From positions 1 to 6,001 of the forward strand of contig MFJJ01000044.1 in assembly GCA_001780895.1 (NCBI GenBank): a stretch of 6,001 nt of DNA. Direction: 5' to 3'. Below the pieces are notes generated by a model. It ran no database searches. It was not told where the DNA came from and was given only the letters and a program-made list of their open reading frames with translations. Source of the DNA: Candidatus Gottesmanbacteria bacterium RIFCSPHIGHO2_01_FULL_46_14 (GTDB lineage Bacteria > Patescibacteriota > Microgenomatia > UBA10105 > UBA927). This document shows, piece by piece, positions 5,019 through 6,001 of the stretch. Numbering within the stretch: position 1 is the stretch's first letter; each line of letters opens with the position of its first letter. Both the position numbers and the translations under genes were made by a program.

Positions 5019-5387
5019 TCAAATGAGCAAGGCTCGACGAAGAAGGTTTGCGACAAATCGGGCTTCCTGCCGAATCTCTACAGCTTTTATGTACTGCGGC
5101 ACGATCCACAAGTGCGCATGATAGACTTCGTCGCCTCGCGTTGTTAGTATCACGCAATCGGCACCAAGCACTGGTATTATAGCACGAATAATCGTTTGCG
5201 CGATGGTAAAAAACGTGCCCATATTCGGGATCTCCCAAACCCAGCGGTAGTGTGTTTTGGGTATCAACTGAAGATGCCCGCGCGTCCGGGGAAATTTATC
5301 TAAAAAGGCAAGGCACTCGTTGTCTTCGTAGACGATATGCGCCGGCGATTTTTTCTCGACTATTTGGCAGAAAATACAATCATCCAT
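5019..5387 (-). CDS. HIT-family (histidine triad) nucleotide-binding protein
   Basis: HIT proteins are small dimeric nucleotide hydrolases or transferases, often acting on AMP-linked substrates. The 122 residues show the N-terminal CIFC (4-7) of zinc-binding HIT proteins, AFLDKFPRTRGHLQLIPKTHY (27-47) matching the family's PxxxGHxLxIPKxH region, and the active-site segment VYHAHLWIVP (88-97). By alignment with HINT (HVHLH), His90 and the nucleophile His92 are kept but the third triad histidine is Trp94. The substrate is unknown. The ATG at 5387 is 7 bases after repeat copy A3, with no Shine-Dalgarno site. The position between an adenosine-specific kinase family gene and rpsU allows a nucleotide-related role, but that is inference. 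Confidence 0.93.
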   Translation of the reverse strand: MDDCIFCQIVEKKSPAHIVYEDNECLAFLDKFPRTRGHLQLIPKTHYRWVWEIPNMGTFFTIAQTIIRAIIPVLGADCVILTTRGDEVYHAHLWIVPQYIKAVEIRQEARFVANLLRRALLI

Positions 5388-5394
5388 CTGCTTT

Positions 5395-5465
5395 TGTCAT
5401 CCCGGCCTCCGAGCCGGGATCCAGGCAGAATAAAGACTGGATTCCGGGTCAAGCCCGGAATGACA
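5395..5465. repeat. Palindromic intergenic repeat family A, full 71-bp copy A3
   Basis: This is a full-length copy beginning TGTCAT and ending ATGACA, in opposite orientation to copy A1 (2193-2263) and matching it in 68 of 71 bases. The three differences lie in the unpaired centre around 5429-5432, while both GC-rich hairpins and the ATCCAG/CTGGAT stem are unchanged. It fills the junction between the adenosine-specific kinase family gene (8 bases from its stop) and the HIT gene (7 bases from its start). Confidence 0.92.
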
Positions 5466-5473
5466 GAACATAA

Positions 5474-5956
5474 TTAGAGTTTGTACCCAAATTTTCGCAA
5501 AAGTTCTTTCCGATACACAACATCTTGAGGTTTTTCAACACCAACCGGTGAGCCGCCGTCGACGACGCCCAGGACTGCCCCGCCTTGCTTCGTTCGCGCA
5601 ACAACGACTTCAAGCGTGTTTGCCGTCGCGGCGAAAATGCGTACGACCTCCGGAACCATCTTTATTGCATTAAGGACGTTAATGGGAAACGCGTTTTCCA
5701 AAAATATGACAAATACGTGTCCGCAACCGATTACTCTTGCATTCGTGACGGCGAGTTTGACCATCGCTTCGCTCGTACCGCTTGTGCGTATCAAACATGG
5801 ACCCGATGCCTCACAAAAGGCCAAACCAAATTTGATATTCGGTACAGCATTTACCATCGCCTCATGCAAATCTTCGACAGTTTTAATGAAATGTGACTGA
5901 CCGAAAACGATATTGTACTGTTTTGGATTTTCTATTTTAACAATGTCAGTTTTCAT
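5474..5956 (-). CDS. Adenosine-specific kinase family protein (PF04008-type)
   Basis: This 160-residue protein matches the small family annotated adenosine-specific kinase, best known from archaea and thermophilic bacteria. Members are reported to bind adenosine or AMP, but the catalytic activity is not firmly established. Recognisable blocks are NIVFGQSHFIKTVEDLHEAM (15-34), FGLAFCEASGPCLIRTSG (43-60), GHVFVIFLENAFPINVLNAI (79-98), the segment MVPEVVRIFAATANTLEVVVA (100-120), LGVVDGGSPVGVE (129-141) and the C-terminal RKFGYKL. Length is normal and no motif appears broken. The ATG at 5956 follows GAGGTG with 8-base spacing and overlaps the upstream gene's stop (ATGA). It opens the visible operon, which ends with ahcY, an adenosine producer. 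Confidence 0.9.
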   Translation of the reverse strand: MKTDIVKIENPKQYNIVFGQSHFIKTVEDLHEAMVNAVPNIKFGLAFCEASGPCLIRTSGTSEAMVKLAVTNARVIGCGHVFVIFLENAFPINVLNAIKMVPEVVRIFAATANTLEVVVARTKQGGAVLGVVDGGSPVGVEKPQDVVYRKELLRKFGYKL

Positions 5957-6001
5957 TTTTGTAACACCTCAACAATTTCTCTTAGTGAAAGCGTTGTTGG
6001 C
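5953..6001 (-). CDS. C-terminal end of an upstream gene (15 residues visible)
   Basis: One minus-strand frame entering at the window edge reads PTTLSLREIVEVLQK and stops at TGA (5953-5955), overlapping the next gene's ATG as ATGA. The sequence looks like a normal amphipathic C-terminal helix, and the 4-base overlap is typical of operon neighbours. A second frame (ANNAFTKRNC then stop) also enters the window but lacks this coupling. Too little is visible to name the product. Confidence 0.55.
   Translation of the reverse strand, partial: PTTLSLREIVEVLQK
5965..5970 (-). promoter_or_regulatory. Ribosome-binding site for the adenosine-specific kinase family gene
   Basis: The minus strand reads GAGGTG, 8 bases before the ATG at 5956. 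The site lies inside the 3' end of the upstream gene, consistent with coupled translation. Together with the ybaB site it is one of only two convincing Shine-Dalgarno sites in the window. Confidence 0.65.

Noticed and set aside
5252..5473. A plus-strand frame ending VIPASEPGSRQNKDWIPGQARNDRT
   Set aside because: Its end is the plus-strand translation of repeat A3, and the rest is antisense to the HIT gene. No ribosome site or recognisable protein.

Overview
This window reads as a compact, bacterial-type gene string. Every supported gene lies on the minus strand, so transcription runs from high to low coordinates. Genes overlap or sit a few bases apart, and the only larger gaps (about 30 to 90 bp) are filled by palindromic repeats. 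The mix of short housekeeping proteins (DnaX, YbaB, YbeY, YqeY, S21), few Shine-Dalgarno sites, archaeal-looking nucleoside enzymes and tight packing suggests a small-genome lineage such as a Candidate Phyla Radiation (Patescibacteria) bacterium. That placement is inference; no marker here proves it.

Layout in transcription order: the last 15 codons of an unknown gene (5953-6001) overlap by 4 bases the start of an adenosine-specific kinase family protein (5474-5956). Then come a HIT-family protein (5019-5387), ribosomal protein S21 (4806-4997), a YqeY/GatB-like protein (4302-4757), the rRNA-maturation enzyme YbeY (3874-4269), the clamp-loader subunit DnaX (2553-3872), the nucleoid protein YbaB (2274-2543), a PfkB-family sugar/nucleoside kinase (1208-2185), a GNAT acetyltransferase (679-1230), the N-terminal half of an MTA/SAH-type nucleosidase (346-672), a small Gly/Ser-rich hypothetical protein (72-293) and the first 20 codons of S-adenosylhomocysteine hydrolase (1-60).

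Two functions are interleaved. One is core information processing: DnaX-YbaB, S21, YbeY, YqeY. The other looks like handling of adenosine and SAM by-products: AhcY, the nucleosidase fragment, the PfkB kinase, the adenosine-specific kinase family protein and possibly the HIT protein. AhcY releases adenosine and its equilibrium favours the reverse reaction, so a co-transcribed adenosine-consuming kinase would pull it forward. Substrates cannot be read from sequence alone.

The most notable signal is two unrelated palindromic repeat families. Family A (ends TGTCAT/ATGACA; two 71-bp copies and one 29-bp deletion form) occupies three gene junctions, always 7-10 bases from the flanking stop and start codons. 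Family B (two AAGGCTnAGCCTT palindromes about 10 bp apart) has one copy at the yqeY/ybeY junction, where it supplies the yqeY stop codon. Its other copy lies inside the PfkB kinase gene as an apparent in-frame 16-residue insertion just after the catalytic motif. This resembles the palindromic elements known inside Rickettsia genes, but with a different sequence.
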